DNA of 64,000 nt from Brachypodium distachyon (Eukaryota > Streptophyta > Magnoliopsida > Poales > Poaceae), in assembly GCF_000005505.3 (NCBI RefSeq), contig NC_016131.3, positions 71,961,855 to 72,025,854 on the forward strand. Direction: 5' to 3'. The translations under genes and the position numbers were made by a program. The notes beneath the pieces were generated by a model. That model worked only from the letters and a program-made list of their open reading frames with translations. It was not told where the DNA came from and did no database searches. Shown here piece after piece: positions 35,934 through 48,321 of this stretch (the stretch's first letter is position 1; each line of letters begins with the position of its first letter).

Positions 35934-37199
35934 TCGCATACCCTGATGCTCCCAGCTAGCCATGAGGAACAAACGGACGGTCCCCGACGAACCAGGCAAG
36001 AACATGCGGTCCCAAGGAACTGGTCATCAAAGGTCGGCTACCGGAGAGCAGCTGGCTAGTTAGATGTCATCTCCCCTAGTTACTCCTTTTCTTTTCGTCG
36101 TCGTTGGTGTATTCCTGTTTCAGTTTGCTTAGCTCGAAAGACTCCTCTTATAGTAGTATCATCGGAATGCCAGAACAAGGAGAAACCTGTGGCAAGACAA
36201 GAAAGTCGCCGTTGTCCGGTGGCCTTGTGCGTGCGTGCGTCAGTGTAGTGTTATTGGGTACCCAGTGGTGCTGGGTACCCATGTCATCCCCCTTGTTTGT
36301 GTGTGTGTGTTCTGGTTGAGTGGATCTGAAAGTGGGTTTAGGTTGGAGCCGGGTTTTTTCCCATCTTATTATGATTATATTATAATAACAGAATCTTGCT
36401 TTCGTGCCTCTGGCTGATGATTGTAGGCCACGTTTGGGTGTGGGTGCTCCACTAGATAAACAGATGACTGGATAGTGCGAAGGTGACCAGGCAAAGAAAG
36501 CAAAGTGTTTTATGCTTCCTTTTGCCCGTCGCCCTTCTGCTTTCTCCGCCGTTTCATGGGAAGAAGCGTACGTGATATGTGATGGTATCTGGTACCTTGA
36601 CATGTTTCAGATTTCCATTGCAAGGCCTGTTTGTCCTCTTCCTAATTACGCCAAAGGAAGAAAGAGACAATCTTAAGCTTTCTTTTTTAAGAAAACCAGC
36701 CTGTATGAGCGATGTGATCGGCCTTTTGTATCTGTCAGCACTGATGCAGACTGCTGTTTCGTATCTCTTCTCCTGTATGAAAACTCTTTGGCGTCGAATA
36801 TATTCATCTCGGTGCTTGATTTCACATCGACCTAAGGAAACAAAATTGGAAAACTATGCCGGAATAGGACCAAGCATGCAATTAGTCGTGGAAAAGAGCT
36901 AAATTTGTCAGGCAAATATGCCCGGTGGAGGTAGCTGGAACCTGGAGGTGTGGACAACGGCGACGGCTGCCTGCGTGGAGCGTGGCTGATCGGTAGGCAA
37001 AAATAATATCCTTCCTCGATGGATGCCTGCTGACGTGAGGCGGGTAGCCAACGAGGCAACGCCTGTGCAGGGCCGGCAAGACACGGCCACTTGCAGCCGT
37101 TGTTCTAATGATGAAGGCATGGTTGGGCAAGTCGAATCTGGCAAAACGGTACTAACAATTGACGCTGCGGAAGAGCCTTCGTTGATTCCACGAGTTATG
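35934..37199. other. 3' region of the YTH gene and spacer
   Basis: It includes the YTH 3' UTR with a perfect hairpin (listed). Beyond about 36450 nothing coding is supported. Confidence 0.5.
36256..36280 (+). other. Perfect 10-bp hairpin in the YTH gene 3' region
   Basis: GGGTACCCAG and CTGGGTACCC are exact inverted repeats around a 5-base loop TGGTG. Each arm also contains the palindrome GGGTACCC. It lies about 320 bases after the stop codon, so it is probably in the 3' UTR. A GT-repeat follows at about 36296-36310. Confidence 0.65.
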
Positions 37200-37211
37200 A
37201 AAAAGAGAAAA
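37200..37211 (-). terminator. RNA polymerase III terminator of tRNA-Leu
   Basis: On the minus strand TTTT (37211-37208) and TTTTT (37204-37200) follow the end of the tRNA within 20 bases, as expected for Pol III termination. Confidence 0.7.
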
Positions 37212-37217
37212 TATTTC

Positions 37218-37301
37218 TGTCAGAAGTGGGGTTTGAACCCACGCCCTCGTAAGAGGACCAGAACTTGAGTCTGGCGCCTTAGACCACTCGGCCATCCTGA
37301 C
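37218..37301 (-). tRNA. tRNA-Leu (anticodon CAA)
   Basis: The minus strand folds into a class II tRNA: acceptor stem GTCAGGA with TTCTGAC (one G-U pair), discriminator A at 37218, anticodon stem CCAGA/TCTGG with loop CTCAAGT (anticodon CAA at 37267-37265), a long variable arm, and a T arm GTGGG-TTCAAAC-CCCAC. A box TGGCCGAGTGG and B box GGGTTCAAACC are present. There is no intron and CCA is not encoded, as usual for a nuclear gene. It reads UUG codons. Confidence 0.95.
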
Positions 37302-38641
37302 TTCAGTATGTTCAACATGTTTACAAGTTTCATATTGTCCTGTACGTAGGGGTGCAACATGGTGACTCTCAAAATACCCTTTGACTCTTCTTAGTTCAAA
37401 ACAAATGAACTAGTTTTTTAAAAAGTTGTGTCATTTTGAAATTTTAGTTCATTTGGTTGAACTAAAGAGGGTCAAAATTTTGCAGCTCTACCTGTACTTC
37501 TATCATGTCAGCGCTATCCAATTTTCCTCGAGACAAGTTTTGAGTTGTGTAGCTTTCTCCCTTACGCTACTTCATAACTTGTTCTCGGTAGGAGTCCTAA
37601 GTAAGGAGAGAGGCAGTTTGTTCATGGGTCATACTGTCTGTCTCCATCTCTAAATCCAATTCTAATGTCATAAAACACGATGTTTGACACACATATGCCG
37701 CATAATCGTAGCAAGAACGCATCTGAGACTTCGCTAGAAGTTCGTAGCAAAACACAGAGTAACCAGGTGATTGGAGACGACGCAAAGGCCGCCAAATTCT
37801 GGCAATAGATTACTTAAACCAAAGAAACTGTTGCTCAATTGCAAAAACTTTCGTTCTGACAGCTATTTGAGTAGCAATTCTTCTCTTGTTCATCTTGATT
37901 TAAGCTGGATGAAGTTATATGGCACGGCTGTTTGCTGCAACCTTGCAGCTCCAGCTAGGGATGCAGACATGAGCCCGCGAAAGGCTTATTTCTAAGTCAA
38001 ATTTCAAATTTCCTATTCAAATTTTGGGCAAAACTTTAAATAGAAATTTTAAGAACTAAACTAAAAGTGAAGCGGACCATTGGTGGGATCCCATTTGCGT
38101 CCCTTGCTCCAGCTCTACGTGCATCTCCCTCATATCGCGCGTGTGTCCAATGTGTCGGAGAAAAGCAACCAGAACAAACACGCCCAGCCAGTAATCTTAT
38201 TAACTTCTCAACACACACCCTGTTTCTGGTTTTCTAAATGAGCAGCCGACCCCATCATGTTCGTATTTCTGCTGATATCAATCCGATCTCACGTGACACA
38301 ACCCTTATTTCCGAACCATATGCTTCTGAATTTCCAAACAACAGCCGCACTGTAAAATCCTGTTCCGCTCTGCTCTATTGTTCTGCACACACTGGTCTGC
38401 TAGTGCTCCTACTTGCCAGTTGCCACTCCTGTAATATTATCTCCTGTGAAGAACAAACACACAGAAAAATAAGACTAGGAAGAGCGGGCGGGAGGAGGAA
38501 GCGAGACGACAAGGAGGAGGAACCATCTATCCTGAAGCCGGTGGATATGAGGCTGCAGTGAGAGCTAGAGCCCGGCCTTCTCAAGGGGAAGGAACCCAGC
38601 AATCCTTCCCCTGAACACTCACTCCACCGTCCACTCCTCCA
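37302..38641. other. Spacer between tRNA-Leu and PNSB2
   Basis: Apart from the hAT-type MITE listed separately, no coding frame is supported. The last 100 bases or so should be the PNSB2 leader. Confidence 0.5.
37347..37490. mobile_element. hAT-type MITE
   Basis: A 144-base element with ends TAGGGGTGCA and (inverted) TAGAGCTGCA, and a longer imperfect inverted repeat that includes TTAGTTCAA. CCTGTACG (37339-37346) and CCTGTACT (37491-37498) form an 8-base target duplication with one mismatch. The end sequence resembles that of the MITE at 10748. Confidence 0.7.
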
Positions 38642-39822
38642 ATGGCGTTCCTCCCGCTCCACCTCCCGGCCTCCTCCCCGACCCTCTTAACCGCGCGAGC
38701 GTCCTCCACCGCCGTCTCGGTGTCGCCGCCCGCGCAGACGTCCTCCCTGCAGGTTCAGCTGGAGGAGACCTTCGGCCGGAAGGGCATCCGGTTCGGCGCC
38801 GACGCCACGGGCGCGCCGACCGCCGAGCTCAGCGTCCGCAACGGCAGCTCGCTCAGCCTCCGCCTCAACGACGGCCTCGTCACCTCCTACCGCCCCAAGG
38901 TCTCCTGGAAGGAGGACAAGGACGGCGGCTGCCGCGAGATCCTCCACACCGTCTCCGACAGCAAGACCCTCAAGGGCGGCGTCGGGCTCGTCCTCAACCA
39001 CGCCTCCTCCGGCTCTCCCTCCGCCGCCGCCGTGCAGCCCGAGTGGTCCGTCAGCGCCGTGGATTCCGACTCGTACGACGCCATGCAGGTGGAGCTGGGC
39101 CGCGGGATGTCGGGGCCGCAGCTGGAGGTGGCGTACGTGGTGACGCTGTACGCGACGAGCATGGCGACGGCGGTGATCGTGAAGAACGCGGGGAAGAAGC
39201 CCGTGGCGCTGACGGGGGCCGTGCTGAGCCACATCAAGTTCGACAAACGGCGCGGCACGGCCGTGGAGGGGCTCATGGGTTGCCCCTACTGCGCGCACCC
39301 GCCGCCGGCATCCGGGTTCGCGCTGCTCACCCCCGCCGAGGCCATGAAGCGGGAGGAGTCCGGGTGGTTCGGCGGCGGCGGGGGAGGCGAGGAGCCCCGG
39401 CCCGGGGAGTGGGCCGTGGAGGAGAACCGGTACACCATCCTGAAGAAGAAGGTGAGCCGGGTGTACGCCGCGCCGCCGGAGGAGAGGAAGAAGCGGGTCT
39501 ACAACAGCGCGCCCTCCAACTTCATGACCATCGATCAGGTAGGAGGACACGATCTAGATGCGTCATGAGGAAGAACCGATAATGCTTCCCTTATTACTGA
39601 TCGTGGTGGTTGTTTGTGGTTTTGCAGTCTAGCGGGCTCGGGTTCAGGGTGGTGAAGATGGGGTTCGAGGACATGTACCTGAGCAGCCCGGGAGGGATGT
39701 ACGACAAGTTCGGCAACGACTACTTCCTCTGCACCGGGCCGGCGTCCTTGCTGGTGCCTGTCGTCGTTAACCCCGGCGAGGAGTGGAGGGCGGCGCAGGT
39801 CATCGAGCACGACAATTTGTAA
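38642..39822 (+). CDS. PNSB2: Photosynthetic NDH subunit of subcomplex B 2 (NDF2-like), chloroplast
   Basis: Two exons (38642-39538, 39628-39822) give 363 residues. The first 35-40 residues are Ser/Thr/Ala/Pro-rich without acids, a chloroplast transit peptide. The rest has the galactose-mutarotase-like beta fold of the NDF2/NDF5 pair: an [20 protein letters not shown] segment, then [14 protein letters not shown] and, in exon 2, [19 protein letters not shown] and [20 protein letters not shown]2 is a lumen-independent, stroma-side subunit of the chloroplast NDH complex that supports cyclic electron flow around photosystem I; it is not an enzyme. The length fits the family. NDF5 is the main alternative. 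The coding region is very GC-rich, as is common for grass chloroplast genes. It converges with the helicase gene. Confidence 0.8.
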
Positions 39823-40260
39823 CAGCTTTCATTTTTTGTTTGCTTTAAGAGAGTTGCAGGAAATCGTGTACATTCTCATACATGTGGAAGGGCCTCCTAC
39901 ATAGCGTGTCCTCTTGTAATTGTCCAATGCGATCAATTTATACATGTGGTAGCTGGCATTCTTTTGGGCGCAAATAGCATGGAAAGAAATTACAAGGGCG
40001 CTGTGAAAGATTTGAAATAAGAAAACGTCATACAAAGTTATGCTTGGGAAAATAACAAGCATAAAGATGGATTACATTACAAGCACTCTCCACTGATAGA
40101 TTCATTGCGTCACAGCTTTTGGGAAAATTGGTAATGTAATCCACAGAACTCCCGACACAACCATCTGGTACAAAAGAACCAAGAGCTGATGATAATATAA
40201 TCACAAAAGCTCAGTAAGCCAAATTGTTCCGAGCCCAGTGCATATGTGCTAGCCTCATGT
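39823..40260. other. Convergent 3' regions of PNSB2 and the helicase
   Basis: These 438 bases between two stop codons must hold both 3' UTRs. No other feature is seen. Confidence 0.6.
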
Positions 40261-43200
40261 TTACTCAAGCAAGCCCGCATCCTTAAGAGCAGTCTCAAAA
40301 TTTTCCTCGCTTTTCCAGTTGGGAACCTAAATATTAAAAAAGAGAGAGTACATTATTAGAAACACAAAACACAAGGTACATATTCCCAAAAAAATATACA
40401 CGCAAGGTACACGCATACACATAAAATGGCTTACAAACCTCTGGTACTTTGTGCTGGAAGTAGTTCTCAATCTTTGTCATCACATTATCATCGGTGTCAC
40501 CACATAGCAGGTTGAACACAGCTCCTGTAGCGGCAATGATTCAGTTAGAAATATAAGCTCACACAACGTTTAGTTAGAAATATAAGCTGGATGATATTGT
40601 TCACTCTGGCAAGATAAACACTAGATTGGATAGGAAGGTTCTATTAGTCTGATTAGCTGTTTCTATTTGGCATAGCAAGGTCCTATGATAATTAAGCCAA
40701 CTTTAGCTTTTGTGCACACACCCTACATATGTTAATCTGATAAACCATGAAAACAATCCAATAAAATCAGTTTTTCTCCAAAAAAAAAAATCAGTTTAAA
40801 ATCTCCAGAAACAGGAACGCACAATCTCTCTAAAAAAAGCTAAACACACAAACATGGTGACGATAAAAATTGACAAACTATGGTCACATCAGCTCTATCT
40901 TATACAGATAAGGCAGCTAAATGTTCTTGCCAAATCATAGTCACAAAAGACTGACATTAGCATAAAGTTATTCTGGCCAGAAGTTAGATCACAGGCTGGA
41001 ACAAACAGGCATATGATTGACTAGGTTCTGCCGGAATCATTATCCCGAGCAATTTTGTTCCTATTAATACCACAATAGTATGTCATGATGTCAACCAACA
41101 TGCTTACAGTGGCTGCATGTGACACTGACTACTATTACTGATGCGATGATAGTATATAGTTATCCATTCCTATATTTCTTTTGGAAGAAATGAGCCATAG
41201 ACTGCTAGGCCTAATTTTACCTTTTCGGCCAAAACGCCCAGCTCTGCCAATTCTGTGCAGGTACACCTCATAATCAGGTTCATCCCTCGTATTATACTTA
41301 ATTGGCATGTCGTAGTTGATGACCAGGTTAACCTTTCAAAGGAAGAATGTTAGAAGGAGAAAGTTGATGGCATGTAAAATAAGAACGCTGCACATAGTAC
41401 CTGTGCTTGGTCAAAACCTCGAGCAAGAACATCAGTTGATATAAGAACCTTGGTGTACCCATCTTTGAATTCCTGTATTACTTTTTCCCTCTCTGATTGG
41501 TCAAGGGATCCTTGAATTGAGGAGCACACATAATCCTCTTTCGTCAAAGCATTGTGAACATTCTTAGTGCTTATCTTTGTTCTAACAAATATGATAACCT
41601 GCCCAACCTTTTGTCCAAACTCAAAGATCTTGTCCCTTATGACCTCTATTTTTGCTGCCTCGTCAGGGACTCGAACTTTATATTGCTTTACTTTTTCCAA
41701 AGTAAGATCTTCCTTCTTCACAAATATTTGATTTCCATCCTTAATGACTTTTGTAACAAAATCCTTCACTCTCTCATTGAAGGTCGCAGAAAAGAGAAGC
41801 ACCTGAAAAAGGAAACAAATTCAAATCATTGATAAGTTAAAAATGCTTCAAGTGGAAGGAGAAACAAACACATATAAACAACAAGAGATGCAATCATATA
41901 GCCAAGGTTAGTTGAATGGCACGAGAATGGAATCGCATCAACAGTTACAATTATCTCAAAAGATTATCTACCACATGGACAAGGCTAGTTCAGACCGAAG
42001 TAGATCAATGTCATAAAATTTCCATCAGTGACTGCCATAAAATTTCCATAATAGGAATTCCCCAATAAGCAATTAGTCGATTACACTGAACATTCCACAG
42101 TTTAGGATATTTTTTGGTAACACTAGCAACTTCAAAGATGCTACCGTGCATGAACATGAATAGTTCGAAAGATGAAGAAAATTAATATCATTGTTGGAAA
42201 AACTTGCAAGATGGAACTAAACCCACTGCTTTACCGAATGACCTTTCCTATAATAAAGCCTCTCTTTATCATCAGGAATTGTAGAAATTCAAAAAGCAGC
42301 ACATGAACACATATAGAGTACAAGAATAAGTTGTTTCCTGAACTCCCCAAGTGGCAAGACCCAAAATTTCTCTGGAACGTTGTATGGACATAAAAACACA
42401 TATCTGATTTTTAACTGTGTCCAAGGTGCAAGGTACTTCATGTGATTCTACTGTCGCAAAGGAAGTCATGTAGTCTGAACTGAAAAAAAAGAATACCTGA
42501 CATCCACCAGCACTTCTTTGTATATCCCTCATGATCCTTTCAGAATCACTCCTAAAGCCGTCCTGCAAGAAGTCATTCAACAGCATAAGAAACTGGATTC
42601 AAACATTCATAAAAGCAGCTAGTTTAATTGAGCTAGTCACGAAAAAAAGTTCATCTGCACATAAGGTATGGAATTATGAATGTGCCCAATTTTGGATACA
42701 GCTACATCAATATTTCTACTCTTGGAAATACCTAATTAACCAGTGCCTTTGGAAAACAGATGCCCTGTTCTTTTCAGTCCCTTCAGTATCACACCTAGCA
42801 CCACACAGTATCACCAAGATGACACCTAATAATGCCCTAATAATGCCCGCTAGGATATTAGGAGAACAAGCTTCACAGGTCGTGTTCTTTCGTACTCCGA
42901 TTCATTGACTTGTATACTTGACTAATAATCTTAGAAAAAGAAGGTTGTCATATAAGGGACTAAACCTCAGAATACTCTCATTGCTTGCTGATAAGAAATA
43001 TTTGAGCTAATTCTTACAAGAACATCAAAATTACTTTTCATTATTCCTATGACCTCAGATCTTACAAAGTTACAATCAACCGACTATCTTCACATACATG
43101 CATTTATCTCCTAACACGCTAACAGCTGTAACAAACAACAATACTAGGCAATGAGACTCAAATAAATATTGTGCCGATAGGATTATCATTCGCACCTGGG

Positions 43201-44338
43201 AAATAAGTATTGGAATTCTCATCAGAAACAACTAAAAACAACCAACTAATTAAACAACATTGGGCATATTAAAGTCTCAAAATAGATAAATGACAACATA
43301 ACTGAACTGTACCTCGGCAAGCATATGATCTGCCTCATCAAACACAAGAATCTTGATCTCCCTTGTCGCAAGCTTCTTATTAGTAATCCACTTCATGAGT
43401 GTCCCAGAAGTGCCAATCACCACCTGATCGGTGATGGCAGGCATTCTGGAGATGGGCATATAATCTTTCTGAGCCGGCGGGATAGCACAGGCACAGGTAA
43501 TGCCTGTAAACTTGCCCATTCTCATGAGGACAGATTTATTCTGCAGAGAGCAACCAACGAAATTCAGTACATTACAGGTTAAAAATAGCATAATCAAGCA
43601 ATACACTACACTGCAGGGTATCCAAATATAGAGGCTCAAGAGACCTGCTGTGCGAGTTCCCTAGTGGGGCAGATGCAGATGGCCTGAGGAATCTTGCGGT
43701 TGGGGTCCACGCGGCTGAGCATGCCCAGGACGAAGCAGGTGGTCTTGCCGGAGCCGTTGTGCGCCTGCGCGACGAGGTCCTTGTAGGGCGGCGTGAGGAT
43801 CATGGGGAGCGTGATGGCCTGGATCTTGCTGGGCCGGGTGAAGCCCATCTCGTCGTGCAGCCCCTTGAGCAGCTCCGGCGTGAGCTTCAGGTCCTCGAAG
43901 GTCGTCGCCGACTCGTACACCGTGCCGCCCGAGGTCACCTGAAGAAGAAGAGCAAGCGCATCCAACACCAAATCAGCCAACCAAGTATTCAAGCCTAGGT
44001 CACCGACATCGAGAATGGCTAGCGCCCAGGCGGGGGCGGGAACAGAGCAGGGCGACGGCGCTTACGGCTTGGATTTGGGAGTCATCGGAGTCATCGAGCA
44101 GAGGCGGGCCCTGCTGGCCGCCGTCGTCCTCCGGCACGGAGAGCGAGAGCGCCTCGATCTGCTTCGCCTGCGCGTCCACCGCCGGCTCAGTGGCGGAAGA
44201 GGAGGAGGAGGGGGCGGCAGCGGCGGCGGCGGCGGCGGCCTCGGCCTCGGCCTCCGCCTTGGCCTTGGCCTCCTCCTCCTCCTCGAGGTCGGCCCAGGAC
44301 TTCTTCTCCGGCTCGGGCTTGACGACGGCGTCGGCCAT
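40261..44338 (-). CDS. RH38: DEAD-box RNA helicase, DBP5/LOS4 type (RH38-like)
   Basis: Eight exons (44338-44066, 43938-43645, 43540-43313, 42562-42497, 41802-41401, 41332-41221, 40524-40439, 40326-40261) give 508 residues. After an acidic and Ala-rich N-terminus come the Q motif GFTRPSKIQ (123-131), Walker A AHNGSGKT (150-157), [12 protein letters not shown] (257-260), SAT (292-294), [10 protein letters not shown] and [11 protein letters not shown] (447-457). The family remodels mRNPs at the cytoplasmic side of the nuclear pore during mRNA export; the Arabidopsis relative LOS4 affects cold and heat responses. The length fits DBP5. Motif Ib reads TSGT (233-236) where related helicases have TPG. 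The first two exons are GC-rich; the later introns are long and AT-rich. Confidence 0.92.
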
Positions 44339-45906
44339 CGGAGCAGATCGAGAAGAACCGGAGGGAGGAATGCTTAGCTTGATGAGTCGGTTCGGGAATT
44401 ACGGTTTACTCCCTCCCCCGATTTGGAAGGGCTTCATTATATTGTGCGCGAGTATTTAGCTTAGCATGTAAGCGGAGGAGCCCTGCTTACGCAGTACGCG
44501 AGCACACACACGAGACGAGCGGTGAAACCCGCGTTTCGCTTGTTGGGCCAGAGCTCCGCGGCCCGCTATCGCCAAAATTCGATTTGGGCCAATTTTGTAG
44601 ATACTGGGCTCAAACTCAGTCACAATTACCGCCGTTCTCGCTTCGTTTCATTTTGTTTATTCGCTTAGCTAAAAGAAAAATCAGATTTGCTCCCCTCAAA
44701 AGTTTAAAACATTCACTTTTAAACTAAAGTACAATTACATCATAAAGCTGCCACTGAAGCCTCTCCACTCGGCCGAAACAAGGAGTCCATTAGTATTATT
44801 TTAAACTGAAAACAGGTGAATGAAATTATGCTAACTCTACTAATACAGAGACGCGACTTGAACATGACAGAGATTCAGAAATACAGAGAGACGACTCGAA
44901 CATGCCAGAGATCCAGAACAGTAAACATAGCACTTCAGGTTCTTCATGCCTCAAAGATACACAGATACAGACCGGCATGGGATGGAAAAAACGAATATCC
45001 TGCACGTGATCAAGGCATCTCTCATCTTCATTTGCAGAAACTCGAACCAGAAGCTGATATGAAACGAAGAACTACTGCAAGATTTTTGCCTCCGCCAGTC
45101 TTCAAAAGCCAGCTATAGCGGTTAAAGCCAAGACTTGGAATTACCCAACGAATGCAAATCATACTTGCCAAACGTGCGATTTGAAACTTCAAAGCTGCAC
45201 GTTTTGTTTTATTGGTTCTTGGCTTGCACCAAACCATTGTCGCCTTTAGCATCTGTCTCTTCGCTGGTTCATAGTATCGGCTCACAGACGTGGGGATTAA
45301 GACAGGGACATCGGAACCAGCAAAGATACTTCATCACCAAACTCTCGAGTGCTTGCTGGCTTACTGCTCAATGCTCAACAACTTCCCAATGTAAAATCAC
45401 TGAAATGTCTGAATCCTAATCTGTTTGGAAATAACACCAAAGATTTATGAAAATCACAGTGCACCCCCAACAGGCAGAACTTTGCAGTTCAGGAAAACTT
45501 ATGAAACTCCAAAGAAAAACAAATCTACCTCCAGAACAAAATGACCACAGAAGTAAAAACATTGCTTGTGTTGAGAGGACAAAAGCAACCAAACTTGAAA
45601 CTGGCCACTGTAACATAAGCTGTGATTAGAATCATACAGCTGCGTAAGCTACTCTCAGGACAATTGACCATCAAACCTTTTATTCCCCAATACGATATTT
45701 TCCAATCTCTATGTTGAGCAATGGAAATGAGATCTCGCAAACAGGAAAAAATGCAGCAGCATTGCAAAACAGTCACCATAATACTACAGAGGATCGGAAA
45801 TCACATATGCGAGACGATGCAGCTCTTGCAGAGAGCATGCTTATGTTATGAAGAACAGCAAACCATCCTACTGAAGCGATACCAGAGTATCATGGCCGCG
45901 GGTAAA
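44339..45906. other. Spacer between helicase and PSAT genes
   Basis: The left end is the helicase leader and promoter, with a GGGCC-type motif (TTGGGCCAG near 44543). The right end is the PSAT 3' region. Scattered short open frames show no family features. Confidence 0.5.
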
Positions 45907-47169
45907 TCAAGGGTTCCGGGCTTGGAAATCCTTCATGAATGTGACGAGCTTCTCAACGCCAGAGAGCGGCATGGCATTGTAGATGGAAGCACGCACTCCG
46001 CCGACCGACCTGTGTCCCTTGAGCTGCAACATGCCCTCCTTGGCTGCCTCGGCGATGAATTGCTTCTCGAAGTCTGCTCCCTTGGCCAGCGTGAACGGCA
46101 CGTTCATCAGTGACCGGACAGACTTCTCTACCGGGCAGATGAAGTACCCGCCGCTGGCGTCAATGGTGTCATACAGGATGCCAGCCTTGTGCTGGTTCTT
46201 CTTCTCCACCTCTGCGAGGCCGCCCTGCGCGAGCAGGTCCTCGAAGACGAGCCCGCAGATGTAGATGGCGAAGCAGGGCGGGGTGTTGTAGAGCGAGGCG
46301 TTGTCGGCGTGCGTCTTGTAGTCCAGCATCACCGGCGTGATGGGCTGCGCGTTGCCGACGAGGTCCTTGCGCACGATGGCGATGGTGACGCCGGAGGGGC
46401 CGACGTTCTTCTGTGCGCCGGCGTAGATGATGCCGAACCTGGACACGTCGACGGGCTTGGAGCAGAAGTTGGAGGACATGTCCGCGACGAGGATGCCGGA
46501 CTTGTTCTTGGGCTCCGGGTAGTCCTTGAACTCGACGCCGTGGATGGTCTCGTTGGAGCAGATGTGGAGGAACCTCGCCTCCGGGTTCTGCTTGATGGCG
46601 TCGAATTGCGGGAGGGCGGTGTACTTGCCGTCCTTGCCAGACCAGGCGACGGAGGCGGCGGAGTACTTCTTGGCCTCCTTGAAGGCCTTGTCGCTCCAGG
46701 ATCCGGAGACGACGAAGTCGACCGGGTCGGAGGCGCCGGCGCAGAGGTTGAGCGGCACGGCGGCGAACTGGGTGGTGGCGCCGCCCTGGAGGAAGAGCAC
46801 CTCGTGGGTGTCCGGCACGGCGAGCAGCGCGCGGAGGTCGGCCTCGGCCTTCTTGATGGCGGCGTCGAACTCCTTCCCGCGGTGGCTCATCTCCATGATG
46901 CTCATCCCGGAGCCGCGGTAGTCGACGAGCTCCGCCTGCGCCTTCTGGAGCACGGAGAGCGGGAGCGTGGCCGGCCCCGCCGCGAAGTTGTACACCCCGC
47001 GCTCGCCGGCGCCCGTGAGGGCATGGGGGGAGGAGGGCGCCGCGACGGCGGCGCAGGAGACCTTGGATGCGCGTGCGGGGAGGCGGATGGAGGAGGCGAC
47101 GGCGGGCCCGGCCGAGGTGGGCCGGTGGAGGAGGATGGAGTTGGGGCCGGCGGTGGCGGCGGCGGACAT
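45907..47169 (-). CDS. PSAT: Phosphoserine aminotransferase, chloroplastic
   Basis: A single-exon protein of 420 residues. The first 50 residues (Ala/Ser/Arg, no acids) form a plastid transit peptide. The mature part is a class V aminotransferase: [12 protein letters not shown] at the start, [42 protein letters not shown], and the PLP lysine Lys254 in [12 protein letters not shown]. It ends with [18 protein letters not shown] near the C-terminus. It turns 3-phosphohydroxypyruvate and glutamate into phosphoserine and 2-oxoglutarate, the second step of the phosphorylated serine pathway in plastids. Lack of introns is normal for this gene in plants. A TATA box lies about 107 bases upstream. Confidence 0.97.
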   Translation of the reverse strand: MSAAATAGPNSILLHRPTSAGPAVASSIRLPARASKVSCAAVAAPSSPHALTGAGERGVYNFAAGPATLPLSVLQKAQAELVDYRGSGMSIMEMSHRGKEFDAAIKKAEADLRALLAVPDTHEVLFLQGGATTQFAAVPLNLCAGASDPVDFVVSGSWSDKAFKEAKKYSAASVAWSGKDGKYTALPQFDAIKQNPEARFLHICSNETIHGVEFKDYPEPKNKSGILVADMSSNFCSKPVDVSRFGIIYAGAQKNVGPSGVTIAIVRKDLVGNAQPITPVMLDYKTHADNASLYNTPPCFAIYICGLVFEDLLAQGGLAEVEKKNQHKAGILYDTIDASGGYFICPVEKSVRSLMNVPFTLAKGADFEKQFIAEAAKEGMLQLKGHRSVGGVRASIYNAMPLSGVEKLVTFMKDFQARNP

Positions 47170-47275
47170 CGTGGAGAGGAGGGTTTAGTCCTTTTGGGTG
47201 GTTTGGTGAGGAATTTGCGGGGAAGAGGAGTCAGATTCGGGGGTTGGTGGTGGCGTCAATGGTGCTGCTGGTGGC

Positions 47276-47282
47276 TATATAC
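47276..47282 (-). promoter_or_regulatory. Probable TATA box of PSAT
   Basis: TATATAG on the minus strand lies about 107 bases before the PSAT start codon, leaving room for a leader of roughly 75 bases. Confidence 0.5.
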
Positions 47283-47654
47283 TGCGTTAAATTGAAGCCA
47301 AGTTGACACTTGACTGTGACTCGGTGAGGTAGGTGTATGTCGCAAATCTGGAGCAGCTCTCCTTTGCTCGTGCAAAAATTGTGTTGCGATTTGAAGCTCG
47401 TGAGTATACTGTACTACTATCTTATTCCAGCTTGTTGGAACCGGCGTTGCCGTGGAAAACAAACCACTCGGCACTTAACGGTACAAGTAGCCAACACGAT
47501 CTCCGCTCCTGCCTTACACAATTGGCTAGTGCTGTGCTTTGACCCGTAGCTTAAGGCTGCTATACTAGTATACTCGTTTCTCTTATGGGCAATGCTACGC
47601 ATATTTGCGAAATTCAGCAACAACACGAGGTTCAACTTCCGTGTCAATATGCTA

Positions 47655-47766
47655 TTATTCACTCCGTCCCACTTTCTATTACATGTATCTGAATGTTTTT
47701 TAATCGTAGATACATTCATATTTGGACAAATTTGAATCCTTTATTAATATGGGATGGAGTGAGTAC
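47655..47766. mobile_element. Stowaway-like MITE
   Basis: TATTCACTCCGTCCCAC faces the inverted form of GGGATGGAGTGAGTAC at the right end. The interior (atcgtagatacattcatatttggacaaatttg) resembles the other Stowaway-like elements in this window but is a separate variant. Confidence 0.7.
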
Positions 47767-48321
47767 AATTTATCCCGTGATAGAAACAAAGAGACAAGTA
47801 CTCCCTCAAAAACCACGACAAGTATTTAGAAACAAAGGGAGTAACAATTAAAGCTCCCGTAACAACGTCGTTTTCCAAGACAACGCAACAAAGAAATCAG
47901 CGAAAAGATACGGCTACCTGGAGATAAAAGAAACACAAGATATGATAAAACCAAGGGAAAACATGAAAACAGGAGACGAGCAAATGTTGTTTGTTTCTCT
48001 TCAAATCTCAGCTATCTATACCAGTTTTACAGTATACCGCCTGTGCAATTTCAGTATCCACCATTGCACAACAACACCAAACATGTCTGTCAGTTGCTAC
48101 ATACAGATCCAATCCAGATGCAAGCTTACATGTCCCTGCTTCTACTGTCAATGACTCGAATGCTATGGGCTATTCTCACATTTCTGTTAGTCCAACGCCA
48201 GAATTTCGGGGAGGCCTAGCTTCTCGTTTGAGAGGCCACAGGTAAAAACATCCCATTGTTTTTTCACTCTCTACAATTATCTTCTGCACAGCAGGATGAA
48301 TCAGAGGGGTTGTCGATCACT

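Larger units (their letters stand above)
47170..48321. other. PSAT promoter and spacer
   Basis: It holds the PSAT leader and TATA box, a Stowaway-like MITE (both listed) and a shorter remnant at about 47800-47842 (TACTCCCTC...GGGAGTA). No coding frame is supported. Confidence 0.55.

Noticed and set aside
37218..37301. Possible intron or organellar origin of tRNA-Leu
   Set aside because: Stems close without an intron, and A box, B box and a Pol III terminator show a nuclear gene; intronless tRNA-Leu(CAA) is normal in plants.
38687..39550. Open frame of 287 codons on the minus strand
   Set aside because: Antisense to PNSB2 exon 1, with His/Arg/Gly-rich low complexity.
46189..47295. Open frame of 368 codons on the plus strand
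   Set aside because: Antisense to PSAT, low-complexity Gly/Val/Glu/Leu product; composition shadow.
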